Shown: positions 25,007 through 32,466 of the stretch, piece after piece
Layout: each line of letters opens with the position of its first letter
Position numbering within the stretch: position 1 is the first letter of the stretch
Source: Natrinema versiforme JCM 10478
GTDB taxonomy: Archaea; Halobacteriota; Halobacteria; Halobacteriales; Natrialbaceae
Assembly (NCBI RefSeq): GCF_000337195.1
Contig: NZ_AOID01000026.1
Span: forward strand, 81,097-145,096
Direction of reading: 5' to 3'
DNA: 64,000 nucleotides
The notes under the pieces: model-generated
Seen by the model: only the letters and a program-made list of their open reading frames with translations
The model's database searches: none
What the model was told of the DNA's origin: nothing
Program-made: the position numbers and the translations under genes

Positions 25007-26749
25007 GTGAGTAACACCGTACGTATCCTCGGGATCGAAGGCACCGCGTGGGCCGCCAGCGCAGCCGTCTTCGACGCCGAGACCGACGGCGTCTTCATCG
25101 AGAGCGACGCCTACCAGCCCGAAAGCGGCGGTATCCACCCCCGCGAGGCGGCCGAACACATGCACGACGCGATCCCGCGCGTCGTCGAACGCGCACTCGA
25201 GCACGCCCGGGAGACCCACGACGGGCCGGCGACGGAGCCGCCCGTTGACGCCGTCGCCTTCTCGCGCGGGCCCGGGCTCGGTCCCTGCCTCCGAACCGTC
25301 GGCACGGCCGCTCGAGCGCTGAGTCAGGCGCTTTCGGTGCCGCTGGTCGGCGTCAACCACATGGTGGCTCATCTCGAGATCGGCCGCCACTCCTCCGGGT
25401 TCGACTCGCCGGTCTGTCTGAACGCCAGCGGCGCGAACGCGCACTTACTGGCCTACCGCAACGGGCGCTACCGCGTGCTCGGGGAGACGATGGACACCGG
25501 GGTCGGCAACGCGATCGACAAGTTCACCCGCCACGTCGGCTGGTCGCATCCCGGCGGGCCGAAAGTCGAGGCGGCTGCCGAGGACGGCGAGTACGTCGAT
25601 CTCCCCTACGTCGTCAAGGGGATGGACTTCTCGTTTTCGGGGATCATGAGCGCCGCGAAGCAAGCGTACGACGATGGGACGCCAGTCGAGGACATCTGCT
25701 ACTCCCTGCAGGAGAATATCTTCGGAATGCTCACCGAGGTCTCGGAGCGCGCCCTATCGCTGACCGGCAGCGACGAACTCGTCCTCGGCGGCGGCGTCGG
25801 CCAGAACGACCGCCTGCGCGAGATGCTCACCGAAATGTGCGAACAGCGCGGGGCCGAGTTCCACGCGCCCGAGCCGCGATTCCTGCGGGACAACGCCGGC
25901 ATGATCGCCGTCTTGGGCGCGAAGATGTACGCGGCGGGCGATACCCTCGCGCTCGAGGACTCGCGGGTCGATCCGGACTTCCGTCCGGATCAGGTGTCGG
26001 TATCCTGGAGGACGGACGAACCGGACCTCGCGGCCGGTCACGGCGCGGCTGACACGGGTGACCGGCAGGTCCGCGGAGCCGAGGCGCTGGTCTCCCTCGA
26101 GCCCGAGGCGGGCCGCGTCACCAAGCGCCGCGAGGAAAAGACCTACCGCCACCCCGCTCTCGACGACCGGCTCCGCAAGGAGCGGACGACCCTCGAGGCG
26201 CGACTGACCAGTCTGGCCCGCCGCGAGGGGGTGCCGACGCCCGTACTCTCAGACGTCGATCCCCACGAGTCGCGACTCGAACTCGAGTACGTCGGCGAGC
26301 GGGACCTCCGGAACGGGCTGACGCCCGCGGGTGTCCGCGATGTCGGGCGACACCTCGCGCGGCTCCACCGGGCCGGGTTCGTCCACGGCGATCCGACGAC
26401 CAGAAACGTCAGGGTCGGGCGTGTGGGACGCGACGCGTCCCAGCCCGAGCGAGCGGTCGACGACCGCGAGCGGCGCGCAGCGTCGCCGAACGAGCGAACG
26501 GACGATGTCCGTGAGCAAGGCTCTGATCGAACCTACCTCATCGACTTCGGCCTCGGCTATCACACCGACCACGTCGAGGACTACGCGATGGATCTGCACG
26601 TCTTCGATCAGAGTCTCGTCGGGACCGCCGACGATCCCGCCCCGCTCCGCGAGGCGGTCCGCGAGGGGTACCGCGAGGTCGGCGAAGAACGGGTGCTCGA
26701 GCGGTTGCAGGACGTCGAGGGCCGGGGCCGGTACCAGTCGGATTCGTAG
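25007..26749 (+). CDS. Kae1-Bud32 fusion (KEOPS t6A synthase and kinase)
   Basis: A 580-residue fusion. Residues 1-325 are Kae1, which transfers threonylcarbamoyl to A37 of ANN-decoding tRNAs: metal ligands His118 and His122 in NHMVAHLE, GGPKVE, and LVLGGGVGQNDRLREM. After a linker of about 30 residues comes Bud32, the atypical kinase/ATPase of the KEOPS complex: an N-lobe with RREEKTYRHPALDDRLR, the catalytic loop HGDPTTRN (about 460) and DFGLG (about 513). Between these two motifs lies an insert of about 38 residues, Arg/Asp/Glu-rich and not kinase-like, encoded by DNA with two inverted repeats. The start is GTG 25007, as no ATG fits the first strand. Confidence 0.93.
   Translation: MSNTVRILGIEGTAWAASAAVFDAETDGVFIESDAYQPESGGIHPREAAEHMHDAIPRVVERALEHARETHDGPATEPPVDAVAFSRGPGLGPCLRTVGTAARALSQALSVPLVGVNHMVAHLEIGRHSSGFDSPVCLNASGANAHLLAYRNGRYRVLGETMDTGVGNAIDKFTRHVGWSHPGGPKVEAAAEDGEYVDLPYVVKGMDFSFSGIMSAAKQAYDDGTPVEDICYSLQENIFGMLTEVSERALSLTGSDELVLGGGVGQNDRLREMLTEMCEQRGAEFHAPEPRFLRDNAGMIAVLGAKMYAAGDTLALEDSRVDPDFRPDQVSVSWRTDEPDLAAGHGAADTGDRQVRGAEALVSLEPEAGRVTKRREEKTYRHPALDDRLRKERTTLEARLTSLARREGVPTPVLSDVDPHESRLELEYVGERDLRNGLTPAGVRDVGRHLARLHRAGFVHGDPTTRNVRVGRVGRDASQPERAVDDRERRAASPNERTDDVREQGSDRTYLIDFGLGYHTDHVEDYAMDLHVFDQSLVGTADDPAPLREAVREGYREVGEERVLERLQDVEGRGRYQSDS
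26424..26442. repeat. 19-bp palindrome inside the Bud32 kinase insert
   Basis: TGGGACGCG and CGCGTCCCA are perfect inverted arms around a single A. The palindrome marks the left part of the segment encoding the extra residues between the catalytic loop and the DFG motif. A second inverted repeat lies at 26498-26512. Confidence 0.7.
26498..26512. repeat. 15-bp inverted repeat inside the Bud32 kinase insert
   Basis: ACGGAC and GTCCGT flank a three-base centre (gat). With the palindrome at 26424-26442 it brackets the inserted coding segment, suggesting a small repetitive element taken up in frame. Confidence 0.6.
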
Positions 26750-26839
26750 CGGTCGATCGGCGAGTCCGACGCCGTCGGTCGGTCTCGGTGACAGCGCCGG
26801 CACACAATCCCTTTATCGGGGGACGACGTATCACCGAGC

Positions 26840-27124
26840 ATGGCAGACAAGTCGACGTCCGGTGAGATCCTCGGGGTACCGTACAACTTCGAACGACCGA
26901 GCATCAGTCGCATGCTCTCGTCGTACTGGCAGCCCGGTGAAGGGATGCTCGTCGAGAAGCCCTTCGGGGTCGGCTACACCCTGAATCTCGCCAACTGGCG
27001 CTCGTGGATCGTCGTCGCCGTCGCCGGCGCGTTGCTCTGGCAGCAAGAACAGGGCGCGTCCGACGGCGACGAGGAAGCAGTCGACGAACCGGTCGAGGTC
27101 ATCGTCGACGACGGCGACGACTGA
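26840..27124 (+). CDS. DUF5808-like small membrane-associated protein
   Basis: A 94-residue protein. It has the pattern GVPYNFERPSISRMLSSYWQPGEGMLVEKPFGVGYTLNLANWRSW (residues 12-57) of DUF5808-type proteins, with 'W-P-x-x-x-x-x-V-x-K-x-F-G-x-G-Y-T-x-N'. A hydrophobic stretch (WIVVAVAGALLW) and a strongly acidic tail follow. Function is unknown. Its TGA overlaps the left end of the large inverted repeat at 27124-27205, so that element may act in its 3' end formation. Confidence 0.75.
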   Translation: MADKSTSGEILGVPYNFERPSISRMLSSYWQPGEGMLVEKPFGVGYTLNLANWRSWIVVAVAGALLWQQEQGASDGDEEAVDEPVEVIVDDGDD

Positions 27125-27205
27125 TACGGTTTGCTGTACCGATTTACCGGTGCGACCGCGACACGGTCTGCGGTCGCACCGGAAATGACGTATAGCAGAC
27201 CGTAT
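27124..27205. repeat. 82-bp nested double inverted repeat (MITE-like or bidirectional hairpin)
   Basis: The outer arms ATACGGTTTGCTGTA (27124-27138) and TATAGCAGACCGTAT (27191-27205) pair with 13 of 15 matches. The inner arms CCGGTGCGACCGC (27147-27159) and GCGGTCGCACCGG (27170-27182) match perfectly around a 10-base loop. It sits exactly between two convergent genes. Its length and terminal inverted repeats fit a miniature transposable element remnant; a bidirectional terminator hairpin is the alternative. Confidence 0.75.
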
Positions 27206-27262
27206 GACCGGTGCAAACCACCTTTTCGCGGCCGCCGTGAGCGACGAGCCGCTGCGCCGCCT

Positions 27263-28933
27263 TTAGCGATCGACTTCGCCCATGATGCAGTCGAGGCTCC
27301 CGATCGCCGCGATGAGGTCGGCGACGTACTCGCCGCGGGCGATCTCGGGCAGCGCCGAGAGGTTCGAGAAACACGGGCTGCGGATCTTGAACCGCGCCGG
27401 CGTCTCGGTGCCGTCCGAACGGATGTAGATCCCCAGTTCGCCCTTCGCACCTTCGACGGCGCGGTAGCTCTCGGCGTCCGCCTCGGGTTTGAGCGTTCTC
27501 GGGACGTTCGCCTGGACCGTCCGGTCGTCCTCAGGCCACTCCTCGAGCAGGTCGAGACACTGATCGACGATCTTGGCCGACTCCTCGATCTCGCCTAGCC
27601 GGACGAGCAGCCGAGCGAAGTTGTCGCCGTCGGGTTCGGTGACCACGTTCCACTCGAGGTTGTCGTAGTAGCCGTAGGGGTCGTCACGACGGAGGTCGTA
27701 CTCGATGCCGGAGCCGCGGGCGACGGGCCCCGTACAGCCGTACTCTTTGGCTACCTCGGGTTCCAGAACGCCGGTGTCGACACAGCGGCGCTGGAAGATC
27801 TCGTTGGTCACGAGCAGGTCGTAGTACTCCTCGAGTTTCGCCGGGAGGCCGTCGAGGACGTCCCGAACGTCCGCGACGAACTCCTCGCGGGGTTCGGGCA
27901 GGTCCCAGGCGACCCCGCCCACCCGGAAGTAGTTGAACATCATCCGCTGGCCGGTCAGCGCCTCGAGACAGTCCAGTATGAGTTCGCGGTCGCGGATGCC
28001 GTACTGGAAGGCGGCACAGAACTCGCCGACGATGTCCAGCGCGTAGGTCGCGACGGCGATGAAGTGGGAGGCCAGCCGCGAGAGTTCGGCCCCCATCGTC
28101 CGGATCACTTGTGCGTACTCCGGCACGTCGATATCCGCGAGGGCCTCGATCGCGCGGGCGTAGGCCCACTCGTTGCACAGGCCCGCGGACACCCAGTCCC
28201 AGCGGTCCGGGTACGGCATGATCTGATGGCGGTACGTACTCCCCTGGCACATCTGCTCCTCGCACCGGTGGATGTAACCGATGTCCGGATCGACGTCGAC
28301 GACCGTCTCGCCGTCCAGCACGGCCTTCACGTGGAGGACGCCGTGGGTCGAGGGGTGGTGAGGGCCGATGTTGAGGAACATCGTCTCCGAGGCAGCGTCG
28401 CGTTCGCTTCCCGCGATCGGGTTCGCGTGTTCCGAGAGGGTGACGATCTGTGATTGCTCCTGATCGTAGCCCAGCGAGAGGGGATGGCCCTGCCACGTCT
28501 CGGGAAGCAGTATCCGTCGCAGGTCCGGGTGGTCATCGTACTCGATCCCGACGAGGTCGTAGGCCTCCCGCTCGTGCCAGTCGGCCGTCTCGAAGACCGG
28601 CGCGGCCGACTCGCTTTTCGGGTCGTCGACCGGCGTCGGGACCACCACGCTCACCTCCCGGGTCGGGTCCGCGTAGGACTTCAGGTGATAGATCGTCTCG
28701 AACCGATCCGGATACTGTTGGGCGGTGACGCAGGAACAGTGATCGAACCCCGCGTCGTCCCGCAGCGTCGACAGCACCGCCCGGACCTCGTCGGGCCGGA
28801 TCACGACCGCCACCGCGTTCTCGTGGTCGTCCCGTCCGAGGACCGCATCGCCGAGCAGGTCCTCGAGCCCCTCGTCCCCATCCGAACCGCCGCTCTCGCT
28901 CCCTCGCGACTCGAGCGTCGACTCCGCTGTCAT
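27263..28933 (-). CDS. nuoCD: NuoCD fusion (NADH dehydrogenase-like complex subunit), lone copy
   Basis: A 556-residue fusion of the 30-kDa (NuoC) and 49-kDa (NuoD) subunits of complex I-type enzymes. NuoC covers about residues 35-185 (HLKSYADPTREVSVVVP, FETADWHEREAYDLVGIEYDDHPDLRRILLPETW). NuoD covers 205-556 (NIGPHHPSTHGVLHV, GYIHRCEEQMCQ, CLEALTGQRMMFNYFRVGGV, SGIEYDLRRDDPYGYYD, SLDCIMGEVDR). NuoD forms the quinone-binding site next to NuoB. Haloarchaea normally encode NuoCD within a nuo cluster; here no other nuo gene is within the window, so this is a displaced or additional copy. Confidence 0.92.
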   Translation of the reverse strand: MTAESTLESRGSESGGSDGDEGLEDLLGDAVLGRDDHENAVAVVIRPDEVRAVLSTLRDDAGFDHCSCVTAQQYPDRFETIYHLKSYADPTREVSVVVPTPVDDPKSESAAPVFETADWHEREAYDLVGIEYDDHPDLRRILLPETWQGHPLSLGYDQEQSQIVTLSEHANPIAGSERDAASETMFLNIGPHHPSTHGVLHVKAVLDGETVVDVDPDIGYIHRCEEQMCQGSTYRHQIMPYPDRWDWVSAGLCNEWAYARAIEALADIDVPEYAQVIRTMGAELSRLASHFIAVATYALDIVGEFCAAFQYGIRDRELILDCLEALTGQRMMFNYFRVGGVAWDLPEPREEFVADVRDVLDGLPAKLEEYYDLLVTNEIFQRRCVDTGVLEPEVAKEYGCTGPVARGSGIEYDLRRDDPYGYYDNLEWNVVTEPDGDNFARLLVRLGEIEESAKIVDQCLDLLEEWPEDDRTVQANVPRTLKPEADAESYRAVEGAKGELGIYIRSDGTETPARFKIRSPCFSNLSALPEIARGEYVADLIAAIGSLDCIMGEVDR

Positions 28934-28984
28934 GGCCGATCGTTCGGCGACGCGAGCCGAGTCGGTTCTGCGTCACTGACTAGG

Positions 28985-28994
28985 CTATTTATAT
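28985..28994 (+). promoter_or_regulatory. TATA box for the Bat-like regulator gene at 29016
   Basis: The sequence tatttatata lies 22-31 bases upstream of the GTG start at 29016. It supports that GTG as a leaderless start. Confidence 0.65.
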
Positions 28995-29015
28995 ACGCGG
29001 CGCGGACTGTCGGCC

Positions 29016-29666
29016 GTGAAGACCGTTCGACTCACGCTCCGGCACGACGCCGAGACGATCCATCCGATGCACCGGTTCGTCGCGGAGAGCGACGCGTTCG
29101 AGTCCTATCGGCTGGTCCACGGCAACTTCGCCGGCGGCGACGACAACGCCTTCGTCTTCCACGTCGTGGGCGATCCCGATATCTACGAGGCCGCGCTCGC
29201 GGACACCGACCGGGTCGACGACTACGACCTCGTGCGGACCGGCGACCGGACGTTCACCGTCTACGTTCGCGATCTGCCGGCCGATGTCGATACGAGGCTC
29301 CTCGAGACCTTCACCGGGGGCAGCCTCGTCGTGTTGCCGCCGCTCGAGTACCGGTCGGACTGGACGGTCCGGTTCTCCGTCGTCGGTGAGTCGGCGGACC
29401 TCCAGCGGGCGCTCGAGGGGGTGCCCGACGGGGTCGAGGCGACCGTCGACCGCGTCGGCGAGTACGACGGGGCCGACGCGGCGGTCGGCGCGCTGACCGC
29501 CCGCCAGCGGGAGGCGTTGCGGGTCGCTCGCGAGGCGGGCTACTTCGCGGTCCCGCGCTCGGCGAGCGTCGAGGACGTCGCCGCCGAACTCGACTGCGCG
29601 CCCGGGACGGCCGCCGAACACCTCCGGAAGGCCGAGGCGACCGTGATGGACGCCCTCGATCTGTAG
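29016..29666 (+). CDS. Bat-like HTH-10 transcriptional regulator
   Basis: A 216-residue regulator of the haloarchaeal Bat/HTH-10 family. Residues 1-150 form a Bat-type sensory/regulatory domain with alternating beta-strands (MKTVRLTLRHDAETIHPMHRFV). The C-terminal 50 residues are the HTH (LTARQREALRVAREAGYFAVPRSASVEDVAAELDCAPGTAAEHLRKAEATVM). The family controls bacteriorhodopsin and many haloarchaeal pathways; its target here is unknown. A GTG start with a strong TATA box in place. Paralogue of the gene at 57199. Confidence 0.87.
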   Translation: MKTVRLTLRHDAETIHPMHRFVAESDAFESYRLVHGNFAGGDDNAFVFHVVGDPDIYEAALADTDRVDDYDLVRTGDRTFTVYVRDLPADVDTRLLETFTGGSLVVLPPLEYRSDWTVRFSVVGESADLQRALEGVPDGVEATVDRVGEYDGADAAVGALTARQREALRVAREAGYFAVPRSASVEDVAAELDCAPGTAAEHLRKAEATVMDALDL

Positions 29667-29690
29667 CCGGACCCGTCGCGGCCCCGATCC

Positions 29691-29870
29691 TTACTCCGTG
29701 TACGCCTCGAGCGGCGGTGTGAACGCGTCGATGACGCGACACGGCTCGAGGGCGTAGTGAACCAGCATGAGGTCGTCGGTCGCCGCCAGTACGCGCCGCT
29801 GTCCGCCCTCGAAGCCGTCGATCCGTTCGGAGTCGTCCCACTCGGTGATGCCCATCGTTCTTGTCATCAT
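29691..29870 (-). CDS. Small conserved-type protein of unknown function
   Basis: A 59-residue protein starting MMTRTMGITEWDD with a central RRVLAATDDLMLVHYALEPCRVIDAFTPPLEAYTE. It has no membrane segment or metal motif. Protein-like composition and a TATA-like ccctaaag on this strand (about 29885-29893) support expression from ATG 29867 or 29870. It is convergent with the Bat-like gene and divergent from the ITPase gene. I do not recognise the family. Confidence 0.6.
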   Translation of the reverse strand: MMTRTMGITEWDDSERIDGFEGGQRRVLAATDDLMLVHYALEPCRVIDAFTPPLEAYTE

Positions 29871-29966
29871 GAGAATATGATGGCTCTTTAGGGGCCGAAA
29901 GACCGGTCCCGAACCGTCGAGGGGGCAACCGACGCCTATTTTCCGCCCGCGGCCCCCCGCTCGAGT

Positions 29967-30518
29967 ATGACCGTTCGATTCGTCACCGGCAACGAGGGGA
30001 AGGTCCGCGAGGCGCGGGACTACCTCGAGGGCATCGAACCCGTCGAGCAGATCGAGTACGACTACACCGAGATTCAGAGCGACTCGCTCGAGGAAATCGC
30101 GGCCCACGGGGCGCGCGAGGCCTACGCGGAACTGGGGAGCGACGAACCGGTGCTGGTCGACGACGCCGGGCTGTTCGTCGACGCGCTGGGCGGCTTTCCG
30201 GGCCCGTACTCGGCGTACGTCGAGGACACCGTCGGCGTCGAGCGACTCTGGCGGCTCGCGAGCGAGGAGGAAAACCGCCGGGCACGGTTCCGGACCGTCC
30301 TCGCCTACGCGGACGAAACCGGCACGGAGACGTTCGCGGGTGCGGTCGCCGGCACGCTCGTCGCGCCCCGCGGCGAGGGCGGCTTCGGCTACGACCCGAT
30401 TTTCGAGTACAACGGCCAGACGATGGCCGAAATGAGTACGGAAGCAAAGAACGCGATTTCCCACCGCGGGCGCGCGCTGGCCGACTTCGCGGAGTGGTAC
30501 GCCGGCTGCGACGAGTAG
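29967..30518 (+). CDS. Non-canonical purine NTP pyrophosphatase (RdgB/HAM1 family)
   Basis: A 183-residue house-cleaning enzyme that hydrolyses ITP, dITP and XTP to monophosphates. Motifs: TGNEGK at residues 7-12, VDDAGLFVDALGGFPGPYSAYV (about 63-84) with the metal-binding acidic residues, GGFGYDPIFEYNG (about 135), and KNAISHRGRAL (about 158). Length is typical for archaea. Haloarchaeal genomes often place it near the Kae1-Bud32 and nucleotide genes, as here. Confidence 0.93.
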   Translation: MTVRFVTGNEGKVREARDYLEGIEPVEQIEYDYTEIQSDSLEEIAAHGAREAYAELGSDEPVLVDDAGLFVDALGGFPGPYSAYVEDTVGVERLWRLASEEENRRARFRTVLAYADETGTETFAGAVAGTLVAPRGEGGFGYDPIFEYNGQTMAEMSTEAKNAISHRGRALADFAEWYAGCDE

Positions 30519-30553
30519 AGAGTAGAGAGGAGGGCGGCCGACTCGAGCGGAAC

Positions 30554-31681
30554 TCAGTCGTCGCTCTCGACGGCGGTCGTCGTGGTCTCGTCCTCGGCTA
30601 CCTGTGAGTCGGTACCCGTTTTCGCCTCGCTATCGACGCTGACGCCCTCCCAGTCCTGGTCCGTGTGATAGCCCTCGCGCTCTTTCGCGCTCGGAGCGAC
30701 GCGGATGAACTCGGCTTTTCGGCGCGCGTCGGGGATGGTGTGTCCGCCGCAGTAGGAGAGGCCGGACTGGATGCCGGCACAGAACTCGCCGACGACGTCG
30801 GCGACCGGCCCCTTGTACGGCGTCAGCGCCTCGACGCCCTCGTCGGCGCGGACATCGGCGTCTTTGTCGTCGCGGTTCTCGGCGGCAGTCGTGGTCGCCA
30901 TGCCCCGCGAGCGCTTGTATCGATTGCCGTCGACTTCGACGACTGCACCGGGCGCTTCCTCGGTACCGGCGAGGAGACTGCCGAGCATCACCGTGTCAGC
31001 ACCCGCCATCAGCGCCTTCGCCGCGTCGCCCGACGTGCGGATCCCGCCGTCGGCACAGATCGTCACGTCCAGCTCCTCGGCCGCCGTCGCGCAGTCGTCG
31101 ACGGCGGTCAACTGCGGAACGCCGGCACCGGCGACCTTCCGCGTGGTACAGTGGGAACCGGGACCGATACCGACTTTCACGCAGTCCGCGCCGGCGGCCG
31201 CCAGATCCCTGACCCCCTCCGGCGTCGCGACGTTGCCGGCGACGAGGTCCGTCGACGGGAACTCTTCCCGGAGCCGTTCGACGGCCTCGAGCGTTCGCTC
31301 GAGGTGGCCGTGGGCCACGTCGACCACGAGCGCGTCGACGCCGGCCTCGACGAGCGCGGCGCTGCGGTCGACGTAGTCCTCGTTGATCCCCACCGCGGCG
31401 GCGACCTGCTCGTCGGCGGCTTTGACTTCCGCGACCTGAGTCGACTGTTCGTCGGCCGTGAGGAACCGGTGCAAGACGCCGAGGCCGCCGGCCCGAGAGA
31501 GTTCGATCGCCAGTTCGGCCTCCGTGACGGTGTCCATCGCGGCGGAGACGACCGGCGTGTCCAACTCGAGGTCCGGCGTGAACGGCGTCGAGAGGTCAAC
31601 GTCGCTGCGGCTGTCGACGGGCGAGCGGTTCGGGACGAGGAGCACGTCACCGTAGCTCAATCCCGTGCGAAGATCGTTCAT
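30554..31681 (-). CDS. IMP dehydrogenase/GMP reductase family enzyme without CBS domains
   Basis: A 375-residue TIM-barrel protein. [20 protein letters not shown], catalytic loop [20 protein letters not shown] (Cys about 180) and [30 protein letters not shown]. The CBS pair of normal IMPDH (about 490 residues) is missing, and the Arg-Tyr flap of IMPDH is not apparent before [26 protein letters not shown]. The lysine after CTTR (TTRK) is as in GMP reductases. I therefore favour GMP reductase (GMP to IMP, NADPH) over IMPDH. The C-terminal 40 residues are a low-complexity acidic tail. Confidence 0.82.
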   Translation of the reverse strand: MNDLRTGLSYGDVLLVPNRSPVDSRSDVDLSTPFTPDLELDTPVVSAAMDTVTEAELAIELSRAGGLGVLHRFLTADEQSTQVAEVKAADEQVAAAVGINEDYVDRSAALVEAGVDALVVDVAHGHLERTLEAVERLREEFPSTDLVAGNVATPEGVRDLAAAGADCVKVGIGPGSHCTTRKVAGAGVPQLTAVDDCATAAEELDVTICADGGIRTSGDAAKALMAGADTVMLGSLLAGTEEAPGAVVEVDGNRYKRSRGMATTTAAENRDDKDADVRADEGVEALTPYKGPVADVVGEFCAGIQSGLSYCGGHTIPDARRKAEFIRVAPSAKEREGYHTDQDWEGVSVDSEAKTGTDSQVAEDETTTTAVESDD

Positions 31682-31824
31682 AACCCCTCACCACTCGGGG
31701 ATCGCGTCTCATAAGAGTGTCGCCAGCCGACTGGGTCTGCAGATCGGCGCTGCAACCGGTCCTCAACCGGCTCGCTCGCGGGTGGCGGTGTCAGCCGTTT
31801 GCCCGCGGACAGGCGTCTCGACCG

Positions 31825-32304
31825 CTACGCTCGCGGGTCCCGGTCCGGACCCGGGTACTCGTCGTCCTCGACGACCGCGTACAGGCTCTCGGGGTCGAAC
31901 AGGGTCGCGAACGCGTCCGGCGGGCGGACGCTGACTGACACGTGCGGTTGCAGGGTCAGCCCGGCTTTCGCCGACCGCAGTCGCTCGTCGTAGGAAAGCA
32001 GGTGCGCCGCCTCGCCCCGATAGGCCGAGGCCAGCGCGGGATGGTCGCCCTCGGGTTGGTCGACCGCGACGCGCTCGGCCTCGAGTCGCTCCCGGTGGTC
32101 GGCGGCGAGATCGGCGTCGGCGAGGCTCGTCACGAGTCGCTCCGTGTCCTCGAGCAGCGGGTCGCTCGCGATCAGTTCGACCCACGAGTGGCGGCGAACG
32201 TGGTCCAACGCCTCGCGCGCGTCGCCACCCACGAGGAGATCCGCCGCGAGCACGTCGGCGTCCGCGACGACGCGGGCGGGGTTCGGTTCATCTCGCTCAG
32301 GCAT
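31825..32304 (-). CDS. PIN-like domain protein
   Basis: A 159-residue protein with PIN-like features: an N-terminal acidic strand RVVADADVLAADLLVGGDA, a helical middle, and AYRGEAAHLLSYDERLRSAKAG with the later acidic residues. PIN domains are metal-dependent RNases and often toxins in toxin-antitoxin systems, but many haloarchaeal members are conserved chromosomal proteins. The gene overlaps a 35-residue upstream micro-ORF by 8 bases, so the two are translationally coupled. Classic PIN metal ligands are partly recognisable only, so nuclease activity is not certain. Confidence 0.68.
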   Translation of the reverse strand: MPERDEPNPARVVADADVLAADLLVGGDAREALDHVRRHSWVELIASDPLLEDTERLVTSLADADLAADHRERLEAERVAVDQPEGDHPALASAYRGEAAHLLSYDERLRSAKAGLTLQPHVSVSVRPPDAFATLFDPESLYAVVEDDEYPGPDRDPRA

Positions 32305-32404
32305 CCTCGTCCTCCCGGATCGACTCGAGTTCGGTTCGGATTCGCTCGCGGTCGCCGTCGTACGCTGCCCCGCGGTCGAAGAGATCGCCCCAACTCGCGC
32401 TCAT
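32297..32404 (-). CDS. 35-residue micro-protein coupled to the PIN-like gene
   Basis: A short frame starting MSASWGDLFDRGAAYDGDRERIRTE-like sequence and ending REDEDA: aromatic start, then one charged helix. It overlaps the start of the PIN-like gene by 8 bases. The acidic helical composition and the coupling argue that it is real, possibly the partner or antitoxin-like protein of the PIN protein. It is too short for a firm family call. Confidence 0.55.
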   Translation of the reverse strand: MSASWGDLFDRGAAYDGDRERIRTELESIREDEDA

Positions 32405-32466
32405 TGGCGGCCGTTGGAACGCCGGGGTAAAAGGCCGTCCGGCTCGCGCGGGCGACGGGGACTCGA

